DNA from: Gp6-AA40 sp036407095
GTDB taxonomy: Bacteria; Acidobacteriota; Vicinamibacteria; Vicinamibacterales; UBA2999
Direction of reading: 5' to 3'
Length of the DNA stretch: 64,000 bases
Assembly (NCBI GenBank): GCA_036407095.1
Contig: DASWZV010000168.1
Coordinates: 1 to 64,000, forward strand
The translations under genes were made by a program, and so were the position numbers. Positions 34,170 through 42,219 of the stretch are shown here, in pieces. The notes below the pieces were generated by a model that was not told where the DNA came from, made no database searches, and saw only the letters and a list, made by a program, of their open reading frames with translations. Every line of letters begins with the position of its first letter. The first letter of the stretch is position 1.

Positions 34170-35159
34170 TTATTTGCTGCTCACTGCGGGCTTGCGCTTG
34201 GCGATGGGCATCGCCTTCACTTTCTGCGCGTACTCCGGGTATGCCGTCTGCGGGCCGCCGCGCGTGGGTTCGACCGGTAGACCGACCTTCGCAGCGAACT
34301 CTTCGAGGAAGGGATTCTCCCCCGGCAGGTAGTGCGGGACGTAGCCGGGCTCGTGCGGCACCTCCTCGTCCTGCTGACACACCAGCCATCCTTGATACGC
34401 GTTCGGCTGCGTGTTCGTATCGAGCTGCAGATCGGTCGTCCTCACGAACGGCTCCTCGAGGTACACCGGATCCTCGGTGATGGTCATCACCGTGAGGATG
34501 TTGCCGTGTCTCACGTAGTACTCGGTCAGCGTCGCGTTCGCGCTCATCGGGACGCCGTTGCGGCGAATCCAGCCTTGCTTGATGTGCGTCGTCTCGACGC
34601 GCAGCACTCGGCCCTCCCACCGGCCAGTCGAAAATCCCATCCACGTGTGAGGCGCTGTCGCGGACGGATGCGGCCGGCCGTCGAGCCAGATCGTGCGCTC
34701 CTGTGCGTAGGTGCTCAGGAAGTGTTTGATCGCGATCACGTTCTGCGTGCCGGGATCGACTTCCTCGGTGATCCGTACGCGGATCGGGCCGCGATAGATG
34801 TAGGGCGAGACGTGCGCGCGGCACTGGTGCTCGGGCAGCGTGAGACGTGACGCGTCCCAGCTCTGTGCGTACTGCCTCGCGGCGGCGTTGATCGGCAGTC
34901 CGAGATAGTCCGCGAGGTCCGGGCCTGGTCCCCGTTCGGGCTGATCCTCGTGAAAGAGACCGACCCAGTCGCCGTTGAGAAAACTTTGGGCGCTCGCCGG
35001 CGATGCGAACGCAACCAGGATCGCGACCGTACACAGACAGGGCCACCTAACCACCTTCGCCAAGGCTAAGGTGGCCCGCCGTAGCTTCACGCCGAGGCGG
35101 AAGGTGGCCCCTACGTACGAGGCCCCTACGGACGCGGCCCCTACGTCGTGCGCTTTCAT
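34170..35159 (-). CDS. Exported protein with the shared GxWxGxTL domain (short copy)
   Basis: This protein has 329 residues from the ATG that overlaps the upstream stop (ATGA). Its mature part matches the N-terminal half of the next gene's product: DWVGLFHEDQPERGPGPD, TIWLDGRPHPSATAPHTWMG (split), STGRWEG and DPVYLEEP. Function is unknown. The signal peptide (CLCTVAILVAFASPASAQ) begins only at about residue 40. The first 35 residues are encoded by REP-like GTAGGGGCC repeats, so a GTG at 35054 or 35090 may be the true start. Confidence 0.75.
   Translation of the reverse strand: MKAHDVGAASVGASYVGATFRLGVKLRRATLALAKVVRWPCLCTVAILVAFASPASAQSFLNGDWVGLFHEDQPERGPGPDLADYLGLPINAAARQYAQSWDASRLTLPEHQCRAHVSPYIYRGPIRVRITEEVDPGTQNVIAIKHFLSTYAQERTIWLDGRPHPSATAPHTWMGFSTGRWEGRVLRVETTHIKQGWIRRNGVPMSANATLTEYYVRHGNILTVMTITEDPVYLEEPFVRTTDLQLDTNTQPNAYQGWLVCQQDEEVPHEPGYVPHYLPGENPFLEEFAAKVGLPVEPTRGGPQTAYPEYAQKVKAMPIAKRKPAVSSK
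35041..35145 (-). repeat. REP cluster at the 5' end of the short domain gene
   Basis: Three GTAGGGGCC heads occur in tandem (35106-35145), next to a GGCCACCT/AGGTGGCC hairpin (35041-35076). The cluster lies either within the first codons of the gene or between it and its upstream partner. Confidence 0.6.
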
Positions 35160-36928
35160 CGAGAGCTGCGCGTCGAGGTCGGCGCGGCGGACTTGCTGAA
35201 CTCTTTGTGCATCGCCTCGATGAACATCGCGGTCGTCCACGGACCGGTGTCGGATCCATAGCGGCCGTCGTAGTCGAGGGTGGGCTTGGCGGCTTTGATC
35301 TGCTCGAGCGTCATCTTCTTGCCGACCATGTCCTTGATCCGCGCGCTGACGATCACGAGCATGTCGCGATACATCGACACGTCGTGCTCGTCGCAGATCC
35401 GGCCGTGGCCGGGAATGATGTAGGTGCCGCCCTCTTCGAGCAGCTTGCTCGGCACCGCGAGGTCGAGCACGCGGTTGAGCCCGTCGATGATGCCCTGGAC
35501 CGAGCCGCCGTTGGCGACATCGATGACCGGATAGCCGACGGTCGAGAAGATGTCGCCGGTGGCGATCACATCCGAACGTCTGAACATCACGACAGTGTCG
35601 GCGTCATCGTTGGCCGACTCGTCGTGATAGAGCATGACCGGCTCGTTGTTGTAGGGGAAGTCGCGCTTCTCTTCGAAGTACGTGTTGTAGGGCCGGGCGT
35701 TGTCCGGCACGTGCGCCTTGATCATCTGCGCCGACGCGTTTTCATGCGCGACGATCGCGGCGACGTTGCCGTTCACCGTACGGCCGGCCCTCGAGATCTG
35801 CTCGTTGCCGCCGACGTGATCGGGCTTCGTGCCGGTGTTGATGATCCACCGGATCTCCTTGCCGGGCGCCAGCTCCTTGATCGCCGCGAGCACCTTCTCG
35901 CTCGCGCCCGCAGACCCGGTATCGACGACGAGGACGCCGTCCTCACCGACTTGAACCGCGATGTTCGCGCCCGCGCCGACGATCATGTACACGTTGCCCT
36001 GCACCGGAACTGCCTTGACCTCGCCGGCCGCGAGCTTCGACGGCTGATCCTCCGGCCTGAACCCGCCGTTGGCTTTGGGGTTGACGGTTGCGCGCGGCGC
36101 GCCCGGCTTCCACTCGGGCAACAGCGTTTCAGCGCCGCCACGCACACCGTCCTTCGGCATCGCGTGCTTGGCTTCGAACTCGCCGAGCCACGGGTTCTGT
36201 CCGGGCAGGTAATACGGCACTTCGTTCTTGTCCTTGGGCAGCTCCATCGCGTATTCGCAGTTGTAGAGCCAGTTCGTGTTGCCGCGGTCCATGATCACGA
36301 ACTCCTGGCTGCGAATGTACGGCTCCGTCAGATACACGGGGTCGGTGGCAATCGTGACCTGCGAGAGCAGGTTGCCGTGGCGGATCCAGTGCTCGACGAC
36401 GGTGACGCGATCGCTCGCCGGCATGCCGTCGCGCCGGAAGTACCCGGCCTTGATGTGCGTCGTCGTGATCGTCAGCGTGTCGCCGTGCCATTCACCGGTC
36501 GAGAACCCCATGAACGTGTGCGGCGCGTACTCGGAAGGATGCGGCCGTCCGTCCATCCAGATCGTCCGCTGCTGCTGATAGGTGCCGAGATACATCCGGA
36601 TCGCGACGAGCTCCTGCGTGTCGGGCTGCACCTCGTTCCAGATGCGGAATTGATTCGGACCGAAGAACATGTACGGCAGCGTGTAGGGGGCGCACTGATG
36701 CTCGAGCACCGAATGACGCGCGACGTCCCAGCTGTCGCCGAACATCCGCGCCGCGTCGTTGATCGGCAGGCCGCTGAAGTCGCCCGGCTCTTCGCCGGGC
36801 ACGCGATCGGGCTGATCTTCGTGATAGCGACCTGCCCACTCACCGGCGAAGTTGACCTGCGCGAACGATGGCGCGGCGCAGATCAGGACGAGCAGGGCTG
36901 CGAGAGTACCGCGCCTGAGGGGTATCAC
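35156..36928 (-). CDS. Fusion of the shared domain with a degenerate metallo-beta-lactamase domain
   Basis: This 590-residue exported protein has a signal peptide (ALLVLICAAPSFAQ), then the shared domain (residues 25-270; EWAGRYHEDQPDRVPG, STGEWHGDTL) and an MBL domain (residues 300-580). The MBL half aligns with the separate enzyme at 33.0 kb, but HxHxDH reads GTKPDH (residues 366-371) and HTDGDS reads NDDADT. GHGRICDE remains. The enzyme has probably lost one or both zinc ions. It looks like a fused paralogue of its two downstream neighbours. Confidence 0.85.
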   Translation of the reverse strand: MIPLRRGTLAALLVLICAAPSFAQVNFAGEWAGRYHEDQPDRVPGEEPGDFSGLPINDAARMFGDSWDVARHSVLEHQCAPYTLPYMFFGPNQFRIWNEVQPDTQELVAIRMYLGTYQQQRTIWMDGRPHPSEYAPHTFMGFSTGEWHGDTLTITTTHIKAGYFRRDGMPASDRVTVVEHWIRHGNLLSQVTIATDPVYLTEPYIRSQEFVIMDRGNTNWLYNCEYAMELPKDKNEVPYYLPGQNPWLGEFEAKHAMPKDGVRGGAETLLPEWKPGAPRATVNPKANGGFRPEDQPSKLAAGEVKAVPVQGNVYMIVGAGANIAVQVGEDGVLVVDTGSAGASEKVLAAIKELAPGKEIRWIINTGTKPDHVGGNEQISRAGRTVNGNVAAIVAHENASAQMIKAHVPDNARPYNTYFEEKRDFPYNNEPVMLYHDESANDDADTVVMFRRSDVIATGDIFSTVGYPVIDVANGGSVQGIIDGLNRVLDLAVPSKLLEEGGTYIIPGHGRICDEHDVSMYRDMLVIVSARIKDMVGKKMTLEQIKAAKPTLDYDGRYGSDTGPWTTAMFIEAMHKEFSKSAAPTSTRSSR

Positions 36929-36939
36929 AGAGGCCTCCG

Positions 36940-37770
36940 CTACTTAAGGACCTGCGTCTTCGACGTCGTGCTCTGCAGGTGCTGGTTGAGATCCGGGAGG
37001 CACGAGACCTCCTGGATGTCCTCGTCGATGACGCGATTGAAGCGCTTCGTGCTCTTCCACTCGCCTTCCCAATGTTCCGGGTCGGTCATCGTGTACTCGA
37101 TCTCGAGTTGCGGGCCCACCATCTTGACGCGCTCGACGATGTGCAGCTTCTCGCCGGCGGGAATCGCCACACCGCCCTGGTCCATCCAGTGATGATCGCC
37201 ACGGAAACCGACCGTGTCGACGACGAGCGTGTCGCCTTCCCAGGTTCCAATCGATTCACCGTTGTACGTGCGGACGATGATGTCGGGGTCGGTGTGCGTG
37301 CGCCCATCGAGGTAGACGATGCGAACGCTGTTCATGAAGCCGCTGATCATGTAGACCGCCGTCGGAATCTGCACCATCGCCATCGGCCAGTAGCGCGTCA
37401 TGATGAGCGGAAGCCCGGCCGGCCAGCACTGTCCGATGTCGTCTTTGTAGACCTTGCCTTCAGCAGTGTATTTCTTGGCCGCGTCCCACTCGACCTGCGA
37501 GACCGCCGTCAGCTTGGGATAGGGCGGGCCGAAGCGCCACGCTTCCGGATTCTTGCTGACGTCGATGAACCAGTTGCCGGTCACGTCGAACGGCGCCTTC
37601 GGACGGGGCTTGGTGAGATTGGCCGGCGCCAGCGCGCTGAGCTGCTTGCCCTCGCCGACGGTCTCGTCAGCTGCAGCGGCGGGAGCGGCCGCCTGCGCAG
37701 GGGTCGGCGACGACTGCGAGCACGACGTGGCAAACAGCGCGATGAGAACAACGGCAGTAACTGCGCGCAT
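36940..37770 (-). CDS. Putative lipoprotein with the shared GTWEGDTL domain
   Basis: This 276-residue protein starts with a lipoprotein-like signal (VVLIALFATSCSQ), so Cys17 may be lipidated. The core carries YLDGRTHTDPD, SIGTWEGDTLVVDT, IVERVKM and EYTMTDPEHW. The C-terminus ends in CLPDLNQHLQSTTSK. It is 47 percent or more identical by eye to the product at 38.2 kb in these segments. A DUF6152 gene precedes it by 3 bases. Function is unknown. Confidence 0.75.
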   Translation of the reverse strand: MRAVTAVVLIALFATSCSQSSPTPAQAAAPAAAADETVGEGKQLSALAPANLTKPRPKAPFDVTGNWFIDVSKNPEAWRFGPPYPKLTAVSQVEWDAAKKYTAEGKVYKDDIGQCWPAGLPLIMTRYWPMAMVQIPTAVYMISGFMNSVRIVYLDGRTHTDPDIIVRTYNGESIGTWEGDTLVVDTVGFRGDHHWMDQGGVAIPAGEKLHIVERVKMVGPQLEIEYTMTDPEHWEGEWKSTKRFNRVIDEDIQEVSCLPDLNQHLQSTTSKTQVLK

Positions 37771-37773
37771 GGC

Positions 37774-38175
37774 CTACTTCGAGTCCGGCGTCCCGAGCCG
37801 CGCCGGCCGCTCGGTGAGAACGCGTCCATCGGCGAGCGTCAGCGACTTGAAGATGCCGGAGGGCTCGCCGCTGCGCACCGGGTTCACGACAACCGTCACC
37901 TTGTCGCCAGGCTTGATGATGTTCGACTTCCATCCGGCGCGAATCAGATACGTCGGGCTCGTGAGCTCGACGCCCCACAACACGTCCTTGCCCTTCTCGT
38001 CCGGCACGAGGACCTCGATCCAGGTGTGCGGATTCTGCCACCGGAACTCCTTCACGGTGCCCACCAGCTTCACTTCCTTCGTGCGATCGAAGGCCGCCGG
38101 TGAATGATGCGCGAGCACCGGCACGGCGGATGTGAACAGCAGCACGGCTGCACATCCGATCAACAGCTTCCTCAT
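37774..38175 (-). CDS. DUF6152 family exported protein
   Basis: This 133-residue protein has a signal peptide (LLIGCAAVLLFTSAVPVLA). The mature part has the family's opening HHSPAAFD, then VGTVKEFRWQNPHTW and WGVELTSPTYL, and predicts a small beta-barrel. The family is common in Acidobacteria and Proteobacteria next to proteins like its two neighbours here. Function is not known. It starts 3 bases before the lipoprotein gene, so they share an mRNA. Confidence 0.8.
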   Translation of the reverse strand: MRKLLIGCAAVLLFTSAVPVLAHHSPAAFDRTKEVKLVGTVKEFRWQNPHTWIEVLVPDEKGKDVLWGVELTSPTYLIRAGWKSNIIKPGDKVTVVVNPVRSGEPSGIFKSLTLADGRVLTERPARLGTPDSK

Positions 38176-38197
38176 CTCTCCTCCTACCTGCGGCCTT

Positions 38198-38222
38198 GGG
38201 CCGCCTGAAGGCGGCCCCGACG
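38198..38222 (-). repeat. REP-like hairpin with a GTCG head
   Basis: On the minus strand: CGTCGGGGCCGCC, TTCA, GGCGGCCC. It resembles the GTAG REPs, but the head is GTCG. It lies between two co-oriented genes of the exported-protein cluster. Confidence 0.55.
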
Positions 38223-38235
38223 TACAACTCTCCGG

Positions 38236-39051
38236 CTATCGGACGTGGACCTTCGACGACGTGCTTTGCAGATGCTCGTTCAAATCCGGCAGACACTCCA
38301 CTTCCTCGACATCGATGTCATCGACGCGGTTCCAGCGGCGCGTGCCAGTCCACTCGCCTTCCCAGTTCTTCGGGTCGGTCAGCGTCATGTTGATCTCGAG
38401 CGAACGCCCGTTGTTGATCATCCGGATGCGCTCGATGATCTTCAGTTCGTCGCTCGCAGGCACGCCCTGATCGATCCAGTGGTGCGGATCGTTCGTGAAG
38501 TTCTTCGTCTCGACCACGAGCGTGTCGCCTTCCCAGCGGCCGATCGATTCACCGTTGAAGGTCCGCACGACGATATCGGGATCGGTGTGCGTGCGGCCAT
38601 CCAGATAGACCACGCGAAGGCTGTTCATGAACTCGCTGACCATGTAGATCGCCGACGGCAGCTGGATCATCGCGATCGGCCACACCCGCGTCATGATAAT
38701 CGGCACGCCCGCTGGCCAGCACTGTCCGATGTCGTCGCGATAGACCTTCCCTTCCGCGATCGCCTTCACGTACGCATCACGATGCTTCTGCGCCTCGGGT
38801 TTGAGCTTCGGGATCGCGGCGGGGCCGAAGAGCCACCCCTGAATGCCGGGACTGTTGTCGATGAACCAGTTTCCCGTGAGATCGAAGGGGGCTTTCGGCC
38901 TCGGCTTGGCGAGATTCGACGGCGCCAGGGCGCTCACCTTCGTATCCGGCGGCGCGCTCTGGGGCTGAGGTGCCTGAGCCGCGACGCCGACCGCTCCCAG
39001 TACGGCCGCCATGATCGCGAACACCAGGCGTCTGTTTGTCGACCTCAACAT
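38236..39051 (-). CDS. Exported protein with the shared GRWEGDTL domain
   Basis: This 271-residue paralogue of the 36.9 kb lipoprotein has YLDGRTHTDPD, SIGRWEGDTLVVET, IIERIRM, MTLTDPKNWEGEW and CLPDLNEHLQSTSSK. It has a signal peptide (LVFAIMAAVLGAVGVAAQ) with no lipobox Cys. The ATG has GGAGGG just upstream. It is first in the minus-strand cluster 33.0-39.1 kb. Function is unknown. Confidence 0.75.
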   Translation of the reverse strand: MLRSTNRRLVFAIMAAVLGAVGVAAQAPQPQSAPPDTKVSALAPSNLAKPRPKAPFDLTGNWFIDNSPGIQGWLFGPAAIPKLKPEAQKHRDAYVKAIAEGKVYRDDIGQCWPAGVPIIMTRVWPIAMIQLPSAIYMVSEFMNSLRVVYLDGRTHTDPDIVVRTFNGESIGRWEGDTLVVETKNFTNDPHHWIDQGVPASDELKIIERIRMINNGRSLEINMTLTDPKNWEGEWTGTRRWNRVDDIDVEEVECLPDLNEHLQSTSSKVHVR

Positions 39052-39162
39052 CGTCCCTCCCATCGGCGGTCGTCTCTGTGCACGCCACGACCCCATTGAT
39101 CTGAGCGGCCCATTCTAGCGCCGTCACGTCTGTGAAGTCTGCCCCCCGGAGCGCCGGGGGAA

Positions 39163-39450
39163 GCGGGGGACGCGGAAGGTGGGGAGAGATTTCACGCCGA
39201 GATCACTGAGGTGCCGAGACCGCAGAGGCTGCGCCACCGGTGGCCCGCGCTCCGCGCGGGATGGATCGGGAGAACGCTGCAAACACGAACGCCACGCGCC
39301 ATCATCAGGCGCTCGTGTTTGCAGCCTTCTCCCAATCCATACGCCGGCCTATGGCCGGCGTCCACCGGTCGCCTCTGCGATCTCGGCACCTCAGCGATCT
39401 CGGCGTGAAATCTCTCTCCTCCGCGCCCTCCGCGTCCGCGTCCTCCCTCA
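39163..39450. repeat. Nested palindromic element E2
   Basis: The outer arms (about 39186-39229 and 39370-39412) are near-perfect inverted copies of AGAGATTTCACGCCGAGATC plus CTGAGGTGCCGAGA. The inner arms (39263-39288 and 39313-39338) match at 24 of 26 bases. Extra hairpins are CCCGCGC, GCGCGGG (39244-39260), ACGCCGGCC, GGCCGGCGT (39341-39361) and a GCGCC, GGCGC core. It fills most of the 480-base divergent gap 39052-39532, and the next gene's promoter must lie beyond it. Confidence 0.85.
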
Positions 39451-39532
39451 ACCGAAAAAAGCTCTGCTAGACGTTGATCGATCGCAGGCGATTGCGAGTA
39501 AGATCTCGATCATCCCCGCACCACACTTCAGC

Positions 39533-40198
39533 ATGAAAGTCCTGACGGAGAAGACTCTGCCCGCGCAGGCCGATGCAGACGCGGGACACGGTGCGCGCCG
39601 CGCGCTCGCCCCCGTTCCGGATCGGGCACAGCGCGAAGCCTCGGCGGCACTCGCACGGGCCGAATACTGCGCTCGACTCAAGGACGCCCGCGACCGTCGC
39701 GGCATCGGGCTCGACACGATCGCCGACAGAACCAAGGTGAGCGAATCGCTTTACGTCGCGCTCGAACGCGGCGACCTCTCGCGATGGCCGAAGGGCATTT
39801 ATCGCCGGTCGTTCTTCAGAGCGTACGCGGCGGCGGTTGGCGTGCCTGTCGAATCGTCGCTCGACGAATTCCTGAGGCTGTTCCCCGACGAGGACGAACC
39901 GCGGAGGTCACGTGCGCATGCGGCGCCGGGCCGACTGCGGCTCGGGTTGGTGTCCTCGGCGCGATTCCGGATTTCGCGGCCGCACCTGATGGCGGCCGGA
40001 GTCGATCTCGCGCTGCTGCTGCCGGCGGCGAGCGTCATCATCTGGCTGACTGGCGCGCGCGCGGCGACGGTGCTGGCGGCAATCACGTTGATGTACTACG
40101 TCGTGGCAACCGCGCTCGTCGGATCCAGCGCCGGCGCATGGTGGCTTCGGAGGCGTGCCGCGCGCAAACGATTCAAGGGGCTTCGTCTCGCCCGCTGA
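39533..40198 (+). CDS. RodZ-like helix-turn-helix membrane protein
   Basis: Residues 40-115 of this 221-residue protein form a RodZ/HTH_25-type domain (ARLKDARDRRGIGLDTIAD, TKVSESLYVALERGD, YRRSFFRAYA). Two or three membrane helices follow near residues 150-210 (LALLLPAASVIIWL, AAITLMYYVVATALV). RodZ links MreB to the cell wall, but this protein lacks the long periplasmic part. The start is the ATG at 39533. Reading frames further upstream run through element E2 and are not real. Confidence 0.75.
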   Translation: MKVLTEKTLPAQADADAGHGARRALAPVPDRAQREASAALARAEYCARLKDARDRRGIGLDTIADRTKVSESLYVALERGDLSRWPKGIYRRSFFRAYAAAVGVPVESSLDEFLRLFPDEDEPRRSRAHAAPGRLRLGLVSSARFRISRPHLMAAGVDLALLLPAASVIIWLTGARAATVLAAITLMYYVVATALVGSSAGAWWLRRRAARKRFKGLRLAR

Positions 40199-40210
40199 CT
40201 CGAGGACGCC

Positions 40211-41035
40211 ATGAGAACACTGCTGGGAACGCGAACGCGGACCTGCGCGCTGCTGCTCGTCGTCACGATGACGGCGGGCCGCGCAGGCGGGCAGGACAAA
40301 CCGTTTCAGCCTGAAGTCGGACAGGCGGGCAAGGACGTCGTCTGGGTGCCGACGCCGACGGAGATGGTCGAGAAGATGCTCGATCTGGCGCACGTCACGC
40401 CGCAGGATTTCGTCGTCGATCTCGGGTCGGGCGACGGCCGCAACGTGATCGCCGCCGCCAAACGCGGTGCGCAGAGCCTTGGCGTCGAGTACAACCCGGA
40501 CATGGTAGCGCTGTCGAAGCGGAATGCCGCCAGCGCGGGTGTCGCCGAGAAAGCACAGTTCGTGCAGGGAGACATGTACCTCGCCGACTTCTCGAAGGCC
40601 AACGTACTCGCGCTCTTCCTGCTCCCGAGCAACCTGCTGCAACTGCGCCCGAAATTCCTCGAGCTCCGTCCAGGTTCGCGCATCGTGTCGAACACGTTCT
40701 ACATCGAGGAATGGCCACCGGATCAGACGGTGACGATCGATGACTGCGCGAGCTGGTGTACCGCGATTCTCTATATCGTCCCCGCTAAGGTCGGTGGCAC
40801 CTGGCGGCTCCCGCAGGGACAGCTGACGCTGACCCAGACCTATCAAATGCTGACCGGCACGTTGGTCGCCAGCGGACAGACCGCGGAAGTGAAGGGGAAG
40901 CTGCGCGGCGACGAGATCACGTTCACCGCCGGTCAGCGCGAGTTCACCGGCAGGGTGAACGGTAGCGCGATGGAAGGAACGATCAAGGGCGGCAATGCGG
41001 CGCCGTCGTCATGGACGGCGACGAGGGGCAACTAG
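40211..41035 (+). CDS. Exported class I SAM methyltransferase-like protein
   Basis: Behind a signal peptide (TCALLLVVTMTAGRAGGQ), this 274-residue protein has a Rossmann methyltransferase domain: VDLGSGDGRNVIAAAKRG (SAM motif I), GVEYNPDM and FVQGDMYLADF. The last 90 residues form a separate beta-rich region (GGTWRLPQGQLTLTQTYQM, split; RGDEITFTAG). SAM is not expected in the periplasm, so export is a puzzle unless the signal acts as an anchor. It starts 12 bases after the RodZ-like gene. Confidence 0.78.
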   Translation: MRTLLGTRTRTCALLLVVTMTAGRAGGQDKPFQPEVGQAGKDVVWVPTPTEMVEKMLDLAHVTPQDFVVDLGSGDGRNVIAAAKRGAQSLGVEYNPDMVALSKRNAASAGVAEKAQFVQGDMYLADFSKANVLALFLLPSNLLQLRPKFLELRPGSRIVSNTFYIEEWPPDQTVTIDDCASWCTAILYIVPAKVGGTWRLPQGQLTLTQTYQMLTGTLVASGQTAEVKGKLRGDEITFTAGQREFTGRVNGSAMEGTIKGGNAAPSSWTATRGN

Positions 41036-41043
41036 AGAACTAG

Positions 41044-41083
41044 AGGAATCAGGAAGCAGGAAGCAGGAAGCAGGAAGCAGGAG
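41044..41083 (+). repeat. Five tandem heptads supplying a ribosome-binding site
   Basis: One AGGAATC and four AGGAAGC units in perfect 7-base register, ending in AGGAG five bases before the ATG of the VOC gene. The repeat itself therefore provides the Shine-Dalgarno sequence. Only one arm is present here; the same words form a full palindrome at 49.3 kb. Confidence 0.8.
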
Positions 41084-41087
41084 ACGA

Positions 41088-41966
41088 ATGATGAAGGTTC
41101 TTGCGTGTGCCTGCGCGCTCGTTGCGCTCGTCTCGCTCGACGCTCGCGCGCAAACGGCGTCGTCACCCTCGCTGGCTGCGCTTTCGACGCAGCCGTCGAT
41201 GAACGTCTTTCGCCGCTTCGCCGCTGACCGCGCGAAGATGATCGGTTTCTACGGCGACGTGCTCGGACTGAAGCAGCTGCCGTCGATCAAGCTCGGAAAC
41301 GGCGAGATGATTCTGTTTCAAATAGGCACGGGTCAGGTCAAGCTGCAGGCGACCGCGGCCGCCTCCGAATATCCATCCGGTCCGATTCGCGAGGTCAGCG
41401 GGCTGCGCGTGTTCACGTTCTTCTATCCCGACGAAGCGACGGTCACCGCACGCTTCGTGCAACATGGCTATGAGGCGCCGCGGTTTCAAGCAGCGCGCAA
41501 CGGCAGACGCGTGGCCATGGTGCTCGATCCAGAAAACCAGTGGATCGAGCTCGTGATCGCACCTGGCGCGCCGCCGTCGACGTACGACGCGCTGGAAGTC
41601 GGGTTAACGGTCACCGATCTCGAGAAGAGCCGCGCCTTCTATCGCGAATTCGTCGGCCTCGAGGAACTGCCGCCCGTCGACGACCCGATCCTCGGAACCA
41701 CCAAGTATCCTTTCCGCCACGGCACGACGACGATCAACGTATGGAGCTTTGGCAAGCCCGCCAAGGCGAACACGCGCAGCGCGGGCATTCAGTATGTGGT
41801 ATCGAACGTGGAAGCCGTGGATACGAAGGCCAAAGCGAGCGGCGTGAAAATCGACACGCCGCTGGGCAACTTCAGCGCCGGTCTGCGGACGATCTGGCTG
41901 TCGGATCCGGATGGCGTGACCAACTACTTCGCACAGATCATTCGGAACTCGTCTTCGACGAAGTGA
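41088..41966 (+). CDS. Exported VOC-superfamily (glyoxalase-like) protein
   Basis: This 292-residue protein has a signal peptide (LACACALVALVSLDARAQ) and two vicinal-oxygen-chelate modules: residues 35-150 (MIGFYGDVLGLKQLP, WIELVIA) and 165-285 (VGLTVTDLEKSRAFYREFVG, TNYFAQII). Metal ligands typical of glyoxalase I are only partly conserved, so catalysis cannot be assumed. Its Shine-Dalgarno site comes from a heptad repeat. Substrate is unknown. Confidence 0.8.
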   Translation: MMKVLACACALVALVSLDARAQTASSPSLAALSTQPSMNVFRRFAADRAKMIGFYGDVLGLKQLPSIKLGNGEMILFQIGTGQVKLQATAAASEYPSGPIREVSGLRVFTFFYPDEATVTARFVQHGYEAPRFQAARNGRRVAMVLDPENQWIELVIAPGAPPSTYDALEVGLTVTDLEKSRAFYREFVGLEELPPVDDPILGTTKYPFRHGTTTINVWSFGKPAKANTRSAGIQYVVSNVEAVDTKAKASGVKIDTPLGNFSAGLRTIWLSDPDGVTNYFAQIIRNSSSTK

Positions 41967-42000
41967 GGGATTCAGAAAGCGGCAAGCGTAGGTCACCGTC

Positions 42001-42042
42001 GACCTTCGACCTTTGACCTTTGACTCTTGACCTTTGACCTTT
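42001..42042 (-). repeat. Six perfect-register heptads (GACCTTT words)
   Basis: GACCTTC, GACCTTT, GACCTTT, GACTCTT, GACCTTT, GACCTTT in exact 7-base register. It lies in the gap between the convergent VOC and PEGA genes (41967-42219), with no inverted partner there. The rest of that gap holds nothing that I recognise. Confidence 0.8.
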
Positions 42043-42219
42043 GATCCGCATACCCCTCGCACTCCCGCACCGGCAGCCGCGGGTATTTCGCAAACCTCGA
42101 GTCCGTCGCCGAGAGCCGGCAGAGATAAAACACCGACTGACGTGAGCTCGTGACGATCTGCGCGTGCGCGCACGATGCGCAGAGGCCCGCGTCAATGTGC
42201 TTGGGCACATCGTCGCGCG

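Noticed and set aside
35207..37192. Long plus-strand open frame opposite the MBL fusion gene
   Set aside because: The minus strand encodes a clear signal peptide and two domains; the antisense product is compositionally biased.
42001..42042. Possible CRISPR array
   Set aside because: The 7-base units have no spacers and no cas genes are nearby; it is a simple tandem repeat.
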